DNA from: Pachyseris speciosa
Taxonomy: Eukaryota; Cnidaria; Anthozoa; Scleractinia; Pachyseridae
Direction: 5' to 3'
DNA length: 64,000 nucleotides
NCBI GenBank assembly: GCA_016490735.1
Contig: JAEMWC010000120.1
Location: 1,214,501 to 1,278,500 of the forward strand
Shown: in pieces, positions 11,901-26,312 of the stretch
How the letters are laid out: the number at the start of each line of letters is the position of its first letter
Numbering within the stretch: the first letter of the stretch is position 1
The notes under the pieces: generated by a model
Told to the model about the DNA's origin: nothing
What the model saw: the letters and a program-made list of their open reading frames with translations, nothing else
Databases searched by the model: none
Program-made: the position numbers and the translations under genes

Positions 11901-14900
11901 TGGCACTTGTGTGGTCGTGTGAGCGGTTTAACAGTTATGTGTCTGGTCAAGACTTCGAGTTGGACACCGACCATAAGCCTCTCGAACGCATCTACTCTGC
12001 AACTTCAAAGCCTTGTGCGCGAATCGAGAGATGAGTATTACGCCTGCAGTCGTACGACTTCAAAGTAGTTTATCGTCCAGGAAAGGTGAACATTGCTGAC
12101 CCCCTGTCGAGGTTGAATTCCAGCAGACAGGTGGACGCAGGCGAAGAGTACGATTGGGTCAGGGCGATCGTGGAGAACAGTGTACCAATTGCACTTTCAC
12201 CCAAAGCAATTGAGAGAGCTTCTTATGATGACGAAGAACTGAGTATTGTGAAGAGTTGCGTGAGATCTGGGAACTGGAACCAGTGTACAGTGCCCGCGTA
12301 CGCTCATGTTAAAGACGAGTCGTGAAAATTGCCCATGAAGGTCATCAAGGCGTGGTGAAGACAAAGAACAGGCTAAGAGGAAAATTTTGGTGGCCAAAGA
12401 TGGACAGTGACGTGGAGAGGCTGTGTAAAGTCTGTCATGGTTGCCAAGTGGTTTGTGGATATGGGCCTCCTGAACCAATGTCTCGTGTTGTACTCCCGAG
12501 TGGGCCGTGGCAAGATTGCAGTGCAAATTTAATGGGACCTCTGCCCTCTGGAGAGAGTATTTTAGTCGTGGTTGACTACTACAGCAGATTTTACGAGGTG
12601 TCCATTCTGAAGAAGACAACGAGTGCTGACGTGATCAAAGCAATTACTCCTATGTTTGCGAGGTTTGGTATCCTCTATTCCTTGAGAACTGATAACGGTC
12701 CTCAGTTCGTCTCAGTTGAATTTGAGGAGTTCCTGACAACAAATGGTATCGAGCATCGCCGGACTCCGCCACTCTGGCCGCAGGCGAACGGTGAAGTTGA
12801 GCGACAAAACCGGTCTTTACTGAAGTGCCTGCAAATTGTGCAAGTGGAAGGCAGAGATTGGCGTGAGGAGTTACCCAAATTTCTGATGGCTTACAGGTCA
12901 ACGCCACAGACTACCACAGGGTCTACGCCCTTCTTCAGGGATTGGTTGAACAAGTTGAACGGTATGATGTACGCAGATAGCAAGAGAGGAGCCGTTTCTA
13001 AGTCAGTAGAGGTTGGGGATAAAGTTCTTTTGAGGGTGACGAAGACGAACAAGTTGTCCACAAATTTTCACCCAAGTCCCTTCAAAGTGGTGAGAAAGGA
13101 GAGGGGACAAGTCACTGTAAGGAACGACTCTGGAATGGAACTTAATCGAGACACGTCGTTTGTAAAGAAGTACAATGAGCAAGGCGAGCCGAATCTTGAA
13201 GAACTTTCTGCGGGTGGAGAAGTGGATAATGCTGAGTTGGAGGAGAATCGAGAAGTACATCAGTCTGCACCACTGGTTTCCGGATGCTTCGAAATGATAG
13301 AACCCGCGGCGGAGGAGGGGTAGCAATGTTTATCTGTAGCAATGTCCCCTTTACGAGGGTGAAGAAGTTGGAGAACTCGACTGGAATTAAGACCTTAGCA
13401 GTAAGAGTGAAGTTGGCTAAATCGTGGATGACTGTTGTTGGTTTGTATCGACCACCGTCGCTTAACAAATCTATATGGCGACCCGAATTGCAAAATATTC
13501 TTGAGATTGCTACGATGAATTCGGAAAGTGTGTTTTGCCTCGGTGACTTTAATTGTGATATGCTGGACTTAAATAGCCGACCATCCAAGGACGGCAGGGA
13601 CGGCAGGGACTTGGCTGACATGGATATTTTCGACTTTCACAATCTTATCCATGAAGCAACTCGCATAACCAAAACATCTGAAAGTTTGCTTGATCTCATA
13701 ATAACAAACAGAAAGTCACGCGTCCTGCAAGCAGGAGTAGTTAATCCGCACATTAGCGATCATGCATTAGTTTACGCTATTCTAAGGGCTTCTGTGCCAA
13801 GATCTAGATCTCAGAAAATTCAATTTAGGAGCCTAAAAAATTTTATCATTGACAACTTCTGTTCTGATTTAAATGACGCGCCTTTTATTACTGTTATGAA
13901 TTGTTTTGAAGACGTCGATGTGACATTTGCATTTCAATCCTTGTACACATCCATGGACGAGCATGCACCCCTAAAATCTGTACACGTGCAAGGTAATCAA
14001 GTCCCCATTTATGAATGAAGCATGGAGAAAAGCGATTAGACATCGTAATCACTTTTGGAGAGCCTTTAGGCGATGCCATTCGGATACAAATTACGCAGCC
14101 TATAAGTCCCAGAGGAAAATTTGTACATCATTGAGGCGCAAGGCCGTAAAGGAGCATTTTCGGAAAAAATCGGATGAGATTAATCAAGACCCGCGTCATT
14201 TCTGGAATACGTACCGGTCGTTTCTTCACTCCAGACGTGCCTACAAATCAAAGGACATCATTTTGGAGGAGGGCGAAGAAATCATTACAGAGAAGACACG
14301 TATCGCAGAGACATTTAATGACTATTTTATTAACATTGCGAACTATATTAAGATCCCAGCGTCTGATGAGTATGGTCAGGATTTCGCAAGTCATCCCAGT
14401 GTGATGGCTATCGAGCACAATCGTCCCCCGCTCTGGTCTCATATGACAGGCTTTTCATTCGCCCCCTGCAATTCCATTGTGGTTGAGCAGATATTGCGAG
14501 ACTTGAAAACTAATAAATCCCCGGGATATGACAGTATCACCCCTAAACTACTGAAGGTATCAGCTGAGTTTATATCCCTTCCACTGCCTATTATTTTCAA
14601 CATTGCGATCACCCAATGCAAATATCCATCGGTTTGGAAAAAGGGTCAGATAACCCCGCTGCCTTAGGGGTCTGAAGATGATGTGGACAGAACTCTGTTA
14701 GATCGGTGACTGTTTTACCAGCTTTGAATAATGTTTTTGAGAGGGTTCTTGCAACGCAGTTAACACCCTACTTCCAGAATGGCATCCTGGGCGACTTCTT
14801 GTGTGCCTACAGGAAGCACCACAGTTGTCACACCACGCTTCTCCATCTGGTAGAGGACTGAAAGCAGAGTCGGGACCGAGGTGAACTTGTCGCCATGGTA

Positions 14901-17900
14901 GCTATGGATTTAGCTTAAGGCTTTTGATAGCCTCCCTCACTCGCTACTTATTAGGAAGTTCAGTGCAGGCATATGGTGTGGATGAGCAGAGTTGTCTGCT
15001 CCTGCTGGACTTCCTAAGGGACAGGCTTCAGCGAGTCAAAGTCGGCGATGCAGTGTCTTCATGGGAGTTAAATCAGAGGTGTACCACAAGGGAGCGTCCT
15101 TGGACCTTCATTATTTAATGTATTTCTTAACGATCTGTCCTTTTTTATAACTAGGGTTAAACTTAATGCCTATGCTGACGATCAGCAGCTTTACAGTACA
15201 GATAGTGATCATGTAGCTCTTTACAATAAGTTGAATGACGAACTTTGTATTGCAGTGGATTGGTTCAAACATAACGGACTTATGGCCAAGCCTGAAAAAT
15301 TTCAATTGATGACTCTTGGTAATACAGATCAAGACTTTTCGTTTGTAGTTAATGGAACACATATTAAGAAAGGTGACGATATTGATCTGTTAGGTGTAAA
15401 TATAGACTCTAAACTCACGTTTGATAAGCCTGTCTCGGCTGTCTGTAGTAAAGTGAATAAGCAGCAATAAGTCATTAAGCGGTTCAAAAAGCTGGTATGT
15501 AGACAGACAAGGCAAAGACTATACAACGCTTTCATACAACCGGCGTTCCAATATTGTAGCGATATATGGCATCACTGTAGCGCACGTAGTAAAGATAAGC
15601 TCGAACAGCTTCATAAGCAGGCGCTCCGAGTAGTTCCAGACGATCAATCTAGTACCTATGAAGAGTTATTACGCAAAACTACATATGGCCACATTGGAAC
15701 AAAGGAGAGTACAGAACATGTTAGTTACCGTGTATAAATGCTTACACGGTGCAGCACCGTCGAATTTAAGAACGTATCTACAGGTGCGTGACGCTGGTTC
15801 CTATACTCTAAGAGGTTATGCCAAACTGAAACCGCCTGCTGTTAGAACAACAACATTTGGTCTCTTTCCGCTATCTGGCCCCCAATGCATAGAACACACT
15901 ACCGGACACTACTAGGAAGGCTGACACCCTATCTATGTTTAAACATAAACTCAAACAATTTAAGAACAAATAGAAGGGCATTGATTTAGTTTTAGTTAGT
16001 ACTTAGTAGTTAGTTAGTTTTTATATATATTTTATATATATAAATTCAGATCGACCAGAGAGAAGAACTGCTTTTATCGCCCGTGAACTTTATAAATTCA
16101 ACTTTGACATTGTTGCTCTTAGTGAAACCCGTAGAGCTGGGGAGGGCCAATTGAGAGCACACCAAGGTCAATACACATTCTTCTGGAAAGGGCTGGATCC
16201 TGAACAGTCAAGGATTCATGGTGTAGGCTTTGCTATAAGAAATAGTCTTCTTCCCAAATTGACAGAACAACCAGTGGGATTCAATGAACGTCTGATGACT
16301 CTGCGCATCCAACTTGTTAAGAACCAGCATGATACCATCATCAGTGCTTATGCACCAACATTAGACTCTGACGATAAAGTAAAGGAGACTTTTTACGCCC
16401 AGTTGGACAGCTTACTTTACTCAGTTCCGAAGGAGGACAAGATAATTCTACTTGGAGACTTCAATGCCCGAGTGGGGAAAGACCACCTACTTTGGAGTGG
16501 CAAAGTCCAATCGGCAAAGAAGGAGTTGGCAAAGTCAATGAGAATGGAACACTTCTCCTCACCAAATGCGCTGAACACAATCTAGTGATTACAAACACTC
16601 TATTCAGACAGAAGAACAGATACAAAACTTCCTGGCAGCACCCAAGATCCAAGCACTGGCATCTTATTGATTATATTATAGTAAGATCTCGTGATCAACA
16701 GGATGTGTTAAAAACAAGAGCTGTTACTGGTGCAGATGAGGGCTGGACAGATCATCGGCTTATATCAGCTGTCATGAGACTAAAGCTCCGACCAAAACGG
16801 AAGCACCAGAATCAGAACACTACCAAGAAATACCACCTTGCTCCTTTCGAAAACGGGTTCCTCACTAAGATGTTTCAGCGAAATCTTGAGGCAAAGCTAC
16901 CTAACCCAATCCCACCATCAACAAAAGAGCACTAGGATCAAATGAAGCTTGCTATCACAACCACCTGTGAAGAGACACTTGGACTGAAGAAGAAAAGGCA
17001 CCAGGACTGGTTTGATGACAACAATGAGCAACTTCAACAGCTCATTGATAAGAGGAAAGCATTTGTCACCTTGCAAAATGACCAGCAATCCGCCTCAAAA
17101 AGGGAACAATATCGTGTATGCAAAGCAGTAGTGCAGAAGACCACACGTGATTTGAAGAACAAATGGTGGAAGGAAAAGGCGCAAGAAATCCAACAATTAG
17201 CTGATAGAAACGATACACGTGGCTTCTTCTCTGCAGCTAATGCCATTTATGGTCCATCCACTCATGGTCAAGCCCCTCTCAAGAGTAAAGATGGCTCAGC
17301 TATTCTAAAACGTAATGAAGACATCAAGTCTAGATGGAGGGAGCACTTTGATGATCTCCTGAACCAGACTGTTACTTTTGACCCCGATGCTATCAACTGT
17401 ATACCGAAGCAGCCTGTTGACAACTCCCTTTCCAAAGAACCAACAATTGAGGAGCTTGAAGAAGCCATCAAAACCATGAAAAACAACAAGGCAGTTGGAC
17501 CTGATGGTATACCTGCAGAGATCTTCAAATATGGTGGTGATAAGCTTCAGGCCCAACTACATCGATTCCTTGGGAACATCTGGAAAACTGAAGAGTTACC
17601 TGCAGATCTTAGAGATTCGACCATTGTCACCATCTACAAGAGAAAGGGAGATAGGTCAGAATGTGGAAACTACCGTGGCATCTCTTTGCTTTCAACAGCA
17701 GGAAAGGTTCTTGCTCGTATCATGAATAATCGTCTTCGCCCTTTAGCTGAGAAGATTCTTCCAGAGACTCAATCTGGTTTTAGACCATCCCGTGGAACAA
17801 CTGACAAGATATTAACACTTCGTCAGTTGCAGGAGAAATGTCGTGAACAGCACCAGCCTTTGTATATGGCCTTCATTGACCTCACCAAGGCATTTGATTC

Positions 17901-20900
17901 AGTGTCCAGAGAACTCCTTTGGGATATTCTGTCCAAATATGGATGCCCAGCAAAGTACATCCGCGTCCTAAGACTACTCCATGATGACATGCGCGCCACA
18001 GTCAAGATCGGCAATGAACAAAGTGATCCTTTTCAAGTCAAATCTGGCGTGAGGCAGGGATGTGTGATTGCTCCGACGTTGTTCTCTATATTCATTTCAG
18101 CAATTACCCACATCATCAAAGATGACCTGCCTCAAGGTATTGAAATTGTGTACAGGACAGATGGTGGAATCTTCAACTTGGCTCGTCTTAAATCAGCAAG
18201 GAAGACATCTGCTGGTTCCCTTACTGAGTCCCAGTATGCAGATGATAACTGTGCTGCAGCTCTGTCCGAGAATCACTTGCAACAGATCTTGACTGCCTTC
18301 AATCTTGCATATATGAAGCTTGGGCTTTCTGTTAACACCAAGAAGACACAAGTTATTTACCAACCTCCACCAGCTGCGGCAAACCTTTCAAACCTTTCAC
18401 AGCCATCAATTGTACTTGGTGAAACAGTCCTGGAAAATGTTGATCACTTCCCATATCTTGGAAGTCACCTTTCCTCCAGTGTTGACCTGGATGATGAGAT
18501 CCAGCATCGTCTGAAATGTGCTGGGACAGCCTTTGGACGTCTTAAGAGGAGAGTGTTTCTAGACCATGACATTCGTACTGACACAAAAATTCTTGTGTAC
18601 AAAGCAGTAGTACTTCCAACCCTCCTGTATGCCTCAGAAACATGGACAACATACCGAAGACATCTGAAAACACTAGAAAAGTTTAAACAGCGCTGCCTAC
18701 GGAGCATTTTAAAGATAAGCTGGGATGACAGACGAACCAATGTCAGCGTACTTAAGGACGCAAATGTATCTAGCATGGAAGCTCTTATCATCAAGAGTCA
18801 ACTCAGGTGGAGTGGCCATGTTGTCCGAATGTCAGAAGAGCGACTTCCAAAACAGGTCTTCTACTCACAACTTAAAGAAGGATCGAGGAAGAGGGGTGGT
18901 CGGAAAAAGAGGTACAAAGACACTCTGAAAGCCAATTTGAAGAAGTGCAACATTGATATCAGAACCTGGGAAACTGATGCAAAGAATAGAGATTTTTGGC
19001 GTGCAACCACACATGAAGGGTCAGTGTTCTTTGAAACAAGTAGGTGTGCAGCATTAGAGGAGAAGAGACGTTTGAGAAAGGAGAGCCAACCAGAAGCTAG
19101 AAATAATCTCCCGTCGCCATCTGGAACCACCTGTCCTCAGTGCCAAAGAACATTCAAGGCCAAAATTGGTCTCATAAGTCATCTTAGAGTCCACAAGCAG
19201 AGTAATTGATTTGAAGACCATCATCCTTGTCTCGAGGGATAGCCACGACGACGATATATATTTATTTGAATGTCCTTAGTTTTCCTATTTTTATAATTAA
19301 CTGTATTCGGAGATACTAGCACAATAATGCTATTTACAATCCGAATAGAAATAAAGTTTATGTATGTACGTACGTACGTAGGTATGTGTGTATGTATGTA
19401 TCATTTTTGTGAACTAAACTTACTTAACATGAGCCCATGCACTTATAGTCGACGGAGCTTTATATATTACCGCAGAGCTTTTTTTGCGAATATATCTGCA
19501 GGGCTTGTGGTCGGAATTTTTTCGTTAGATTTTTAAGAGCATGGAGCAACCGACTGATTTTTCATTGTGTAAAATAGTTGTTGTCAAAGTCTTCGCCACA
19601 GTTTATTTTTGACAGATAGTACTGTTGATGAAAACAACAGTTATAAATATCAAGTTTTGGAAGGATTTAAGTGATGTTTTGGATGGAAAAAAGCAATTAG
19701 TACTGCCAGGATATTCGTAGCCTGTAGAAGAGGCGTTATGTTTACCGTATTTCAGGCGAGTGGAGGCTCCAGCGATGCGTGCGTGGAGCGGGAGAAACGC
19801 ACGAGGGAGGGGAGGATATTCAGGAACAATGGATGTTTAAAACAACGTCGCGTTTTACCTGTAGCCAGGGAGGGGTGGCTGAGTCCAGAAAACACTCAAT
19901 GATTGCCTCCACTTTTCTGTTCAAAGAAACCTGGGAAAAGAAGGAAACCTCGTTGTAAGAATTGTAGGACTAACAGCGAGGACAAGAACTTGGCAAAGGT
20001 GGCCATGAGTTACAAACTACAGCAATTCCCTATTATAATATTTCTGCACGCCCTTCAATTATCAAACACAGCCACCTCTTAAAATTGATAAGGTCATTTA
20101 CCACCTTGGGACGAAAACAATAACGACAGAGAGCTTACAGGAACATAAATGCCAAAACATTTCAATCTAAATCGACGAAAGGTTTAAATTAATGGAACCA
20201 CAGAAGGCTTGTAACTTTTTAAACTCTAGTTCTATTTGAAAGAAATGCCGTTCGGAAATGAGATCGTGAACAGCATAACTGTGAGAATAAAGCAGTGAAT
20301 GGCTAGCCGAAAATGGCTGGAACCGTGCAACGGCTGAATTTCTTTTGTACAAAATTACTGTACTGATTTGGCTGGATACTAAAGTACAATCTCGCATCCA
20401 GAGACTTCGCTCCCCTTGTCCAGCGGTCGGGAAACGAGCGACTCTGGAAAGGTCTTAAAATATCGGACTTCAGGTTGAACTGCGCATGCTTGGGGTTCAG
20501 TCCCACGTAAAAGTTCTGTTTTACTTCAGTTTATTTAAATTGTTTGAAAAAAAATCGGAATCGTAAATCTAACGGGTCTTTCGAGAGTCTCTCGTTTCTT
20601 CATGTGTGCGCAGTAAGGAGCAAAGACTCGTGGTACGAGTTCAGTTGCCAAAAATAGTTAAAGAACTTTTAAAATTGGAGACTTTTTCAGTTTTAAAAGG
20701 TGCTTGACATCGGTTCCCATCACTTCCCAGCAAAGTGGTATGAAACAAATCCCCGGTAATTGGTGAACACGTTATAGCAATTTCCTTGACAAAACAGGTT
20801 ACCGCTGCAACAGTATTAGAAACACCCCTAATTTTAGCTTTAAGCGGTAGTAACTCAAAAACGAGCTAGACACACCCATTTTTTATTGTTGAATAGCAAT

Positions 20901-23900
20901 AAGCGTACAGAAATCCAACATTCTTCAAAGTTAAAAAGTGTTGTTAGGGGCGGATTTAAAGCCACCTTAAATTTTCGAAAATTAAAGTTACTTACGTCAT
21001 CCATATAGCTGAAAAGCTCCTGCAAACGAAAAACAAAACCATCAAATTCGGGCAACTCTGGAATGGACGAACTCACCACTACGGAACCCTTCTAACACTA
21101 TTAGTGTGAGAATGGCATTCTCAAATATTGGATTAAATGAAAGATCAGAATCATTAACAGATTTTGAGATGTTCTTGGGACTAGAGAACCTCAAATTGAA
21201 CGATTTTCACAAAGAAAAGGATTCGGTTGCTATATAACTACGAGAATTTAGGCCACAGGAAAGCGAAGATAGCACTAAGGCAACAGGTTTACCAAGCTGC
21301 ACACTTCCCATCTTGTCCCACCCCACCCCACCTCTTTCCTTTTTCACTACATATCTAGAAAAATCTTCCAGACAACGTTTTACATTCTGAACAATCCAAA
21401 AACGTTCTAACAGTTTGCTTTTAAAATTGGAAATAAAATACCAAAGCTAAATGTTACAGCTAAACTCGTAGTAATGCCACAGACAGACCAAGCGGGCTTC
21501 CTCCCCGCCAACCCTTCAGACAATTCTCAGTGTTGGACAAAAATCACTCGTTTCGCGCATTAGTATAATGTTACGCCAGCAAACTGAGCTGCTGCTCATC
21601 ACCTAATGCCTACCTTTAATTTCTGAACCTCCAAATAAAACACAAGATCGTTTTCCAGGCGTGGAAAGCCATCGGGTTCGCCATGACTTTGCAGGTAGCG
21701 TCGAAAATATTCCATCTTAACAGGAAGACACCCGTGAATGGACTGAAGGACCTTCTTGAAGTTGTCTTTGTCTTCTTTGGTGGGTGCAGAACGGCCGGTG
21801 CTCTGAAAGAAAGCAGCGTCATAATTGGTTTCTCGTTTGTAGGTAAAACATTTGTTACATAAAAGTCTAATATAAAAAAATAAGACAAGGTCTTTAAAGA
21901 CAAAAATCAGTAACCTCTGTGTCATCGACTGCGTTAGATAGTCCGTAACTTTTCGGAGGGATCTTTAGGATAGTATAAGGTAGGGTAGGGTAGGGTAGGG
22001 TAGGATAGGGTAGCGTAGGGTGGGGTAGGGTAGGATAGGATAGGATAGGATAGGATAAGATAGGATAGGATAGGATAGGATAGGATAGGGTAGGGTAGGG
22101 TAGGATAGGATAGGATAGGATAGGATAAGGTAGGGTAGGGTAGGGTAGGGTAGGGTAGGATAGGATAGGATAGGATAAGGTAGGGTAGGGTAGGATAGGA
22201 TAGGATAAGGTAGGGTAGGGTAGGATAGGATAGGATAAGGTAGGGTAGGGTAGGATAGGATAGGATAGGATAGGGTAGGGTAGGATAGGATAGGATAGGA
22301 TAGGATAGGATAGGATAAGGTAGGGTAGGGTAGGGTAGGGTAGGATAGGATAGGGTAGGGTAGGATAGGTTAGGATAGGATAGGATAGGATAGGATATAG
22401 GATAGGATAGGATAGGATAGGATAGGGTAGGATAGGATAGGATAGAATAGGATAGGATAGGATAGGATAGGATAGGATAGTAGGGTAGGATAGGATAGGA
22501 TAGGATAGGATAAGGTAGGGTAGGGTAGGGTAGGGTAGGGTAGGGTAGGATAGGATAGGATAAGGTAGGGTAGGGTAGGATAGGATAGGATAAGGTAGGG
22601 TAGGGTAGGATAGGATAGGATAAGGTAGGGTAGGGTAGGGTAGGGTAGGATAGGATAGGATAGCATAGGATAGGATAGGATAGGATAGGATAGGGTAGGG
22701 TAGGGTAGGGTAGGATAGGATAGGGTAGGATAGGATAGGTAGGATAGGATAGGATAGGATAGGATAGGATAGGATAGGATAGATAGGATAGGATAGGATA
22801 GGATAGGATAAGGTAGGGTAGGGTAGGGTAGGGTAGGGTAGGATAGGATAGGATAGGATAGGATAGGATAGGATAGGGTAAGGTAGGGTAGGGTAGGGTA
22901 GGGTAGGATAGGATAGGATAGGATAGGATAGGGTAGGGTAGGGTAGGGTAGGGTAGGGTAGGATAGGAGAGGATAGGATAGGATAGGGTAGGGTAGGGTA
23001 GGGATAGGATAGGATAGGATAGGATAAGGTAGGGTAGGGTAGGGTAGGATAGGATAGGGTAGGGTAGGGTAGGATAGGTTAGGATAGCATAGGATAGGAT
23101 AGGATAGGATAGGATAGGATAAGGTAGGGTAGGGTAGGGTAGGATAGGATAGGATAGGATAGGATAGGATAGGGTAGGGTAAGGGATAGGGTAGGGTAGG
23201 GTAGGATAGGGTAGGATAGGATAGGGTAGGGTAGGGTAGGAGTAGGATAGGATAGGATAGGGTAGGGTAGGGTAGGATAGGATAGGATAGGAATAAGGTA
23301 GGTAGGGTAGGGTAGGGTAGGAAACGATAGGATAGGATAAGGTAGGGTAGGGTAGGGTAGGAAACGTTAGGATAGGATAAAGTAGGGTAGGGTAGGGTAG
23401 GGTAGGAAACGATAGGATAGGATAGGTAGGGTAGGGTAGGGTAGGAAACGATAGGATAGGATAAGGTAGGGTAGGGTAGGGTAGGATAAAGGATTAGGAT
23501 AGGATAGGATAGGATAGGATAGGATAGGATAAGGTAGGGTAGGGTAGGGTAGGGTAGGGTAGGATAGGATAGTATAGGATAATTTTATTTAGACACGGTA
23601 TTTCCATCATTATCAACTAACTAGCTAAAGCATTAGGGTAGGAGGGTAGGGTAGGGTAGGAAACGATAGGATAGGATAAGGTAGGGTAGGGTAGGGTAGG
23701 AAACGATAGGATAGGATAAGGTAGGGTAGGGTAGGGTAGGAAACGTTAGGATAGGATAAGTAGGGTAGGGTAGGGTGGGTAGGGTAGGAACGATAGGATA
23801 GGATAAGTAGGGTAGGGTAGGGTAAAACGATAGGATAGGATAAGGTAGTAGGGTAGGGTAGGAAACGTTAGGATAGGATAGGATAGGATAGGATAGGATA

Positions 23901-24987
23901 GGATAAGGTAGGGTAGGGTAGGGTAGGGTAGGGTAGGGTAGGATAGGATAGTATAGGATAATTTTATTTAGACACGGTATTTCCATCATTATCAACTAAC
24001 TAGCTAAAAAAAAGCATAAAAAAAATAAAAAAACAACAAAGGCTGCTTTTCTTGGATGCCGTGCTTAGAATATAACTTATTCGGAATTACCTCGACGTTT
24101 ACCCGACTTCTTTTATTTATATTTGACTGCGATCAGTGACCACCAAAATAGCGAAACGCACCTTAGCCTTTCTCGCTCTTCTTCTGTAGAACTGCAGAAA
24201 ACTCTGCGAGCTCTCGAAAGTGTCTGCCTTGTTGAAACTTCCTGGAGTATTCGGTGTGCCATCATGGCGAACGGCACTGGCATCTTGTGCGAGCTAACAA
24301 CAATAAAACAAAGAGTGAGTAGCTGACTTTCGAAAAGACTGAGATTGATAGTGCCTCGTGAGGGATTGTGGGAATGTCTGGAGGAACGCGATTGTTTCTT
24401 CTTAATACGCGTCGATCCAAACAATCCCACAATCACTTGCACGGCCACTCGGTGCCAGTCTTTTCCTATGTGAGCTATTGAGAACACAGAAATTCAACTA
24501 TTCAACTACTATTCAACTATTTATTTATTTCATAATGTACAATTGTTACAATTTTTACAAACAAAAAGAAAAAAATTCAAATTCAAGGGAGATGAATTTT
24601 ATTTATTCAATATTGCCACTCGCACAATCGGAAAAAATAATTCCATGCTGAAAAATTACCATCCCATTTCACTCTTTTCGCCTATCTGCCACCTATAGGG
24701 GGACAGTCATGTGGAATGACCAAGAAAATGTGCTCAAGGACGAGATAAATCTCAACTCTTTCAAGTCTGCCCTGTCTTTGAACCGGGCATTGCGTTGAGG
24801 GAGTTGCGATAGAACGTATTTTAGTTATGTAATACACATTTTAGGTTGATTTTTGTGTAATTAATTATAGGGTAGTTTCTTAATATATAGATATATTTTT
24901 AGTATTAGTGTAGTTTCTCTTAAGATATCTTAATATGTAAACGGCTCACTGGAAGAACGTTTTTAATGAAGTGATACCGTGAATAAA

Positions 24988-25038
<51 letters not shown>

Positions 25039-26271
25039 CTCCTTCTCCTCCTCTCTCCTTTAAGTCTTGTGGTTTCCTGAGGTCTCCTCGCCACTAACTT
25101 AGGTGTATTATTTGTAAATATTGTGAAAATGGCAAATAAATAAATAAATAAAATTGATTGATTCTGATCCCATGTAGCATGCGGGATGTTTGTCACATGG
25201 ACCTGTTTAATGGCCTAAGCTCCCACGAGTCTCCTGTAGCTCAGTGGTAGAACATCCGAACTACTAATCGGAATGTCATTGGTTCAACTCCTGTTGGAAG
25301 AACTAGGAATTCCTTTTCATGCGCGTGGGAATATTGCGTAAATCACACCTTTGTTTTAACACAGAATTTACTAGCCATGACCTATTTAATCCATTTGATC
25401 TTTGAGGTTTGCTACAGTGACGACAGGATGTGTTCATTTGACTTATTGCAGTAAAGGGTTTTATTCACAGGCTTCAAAGAAAGAAGCGATGATAATGAAT
25501 TTACTGTAAGTTTGACGCGAGTTAAAAGGCTTTTAAAATTCCAAGACGTCACTAAATTGGCGCCGACGACAAGACAAGAAGCATGAAGGCGTTTTGAGAC
25601 TCTGACTGCATGAATGTCTTCGATGTTAAATTGAGTCACTCTCGATTTAAAGGAGATCCAGAAAAGTCAAAACTGGGCTTAGCAAATGTTCAACGTTACC
25701 TTGAAGAAACTTTTAAAGTAGGTCTGCACATCACTGAGTACAAATTGTTGAGCCTCAGTGAACATTGGGGAACTCGGTCTTTCACTTTCAACTTGGTTGA
25801 GAAGAGACTGGGGTAGGCCAACAGATCTACAAAGAAAACGGAGATTATCTTATAAGTGTCACTTTGCGTGACTAGCTGACTACTGCCTGACTGACTGTCT
25901 GTTTGTCTGACTGACTGACTTAATGACTAAACGACCAAGTGATTGACAGGTAGACTGACTTTTTGGCTTACTGAACGAGTGACTAGCAGCCTGCTACGTG
26001 ACTGGTGGACTAATTGACTTGATGGAAGATTGTTAGGCACACGACTGATTGGCTGACAAACTAACTGAAAAACTAAACAACCAAGTACCTGACGGATTAG
26101 CGGATGCCTTAGTGAGTTATTATCTAGTTGATTAACTAACTGACTGACTGCCTGACTGATCGAACGACTGAATAACTGATTAAATGACTGCCTAAATGCT
26201 TAGACTGGCACACTGACTGACTTACTATGCACATGAACGCTGACTGACTGACTGACTGACTGACTGACTGA

Positions 26272-26312
<41 letters not shown>

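Noticed and set aside
21914..21961. Possible extra RGS22 exon next to the satellite
   Set aside because: A weak acceptor at the satellite edge and a weak GTTACT donor. Its 48 nt would leave the phase unsuited to exon 20 at its first AG, and the peptide has no RGS signature.
22370..23995. Long open frames of Y-P-I-L/Y-P-T-L repeats on the minus strand
   Set aside because: They are translations of the TAGGG/TAGGA satellite.
25610..25816. Plus-strand 68-residue frame (DPEKSKLGLANVQRYLEETF)
   Set aside because: It looks protein-like, but no family, splice partner or conserved motif could be recognised, and it lies antisense in an RGS22 intron.
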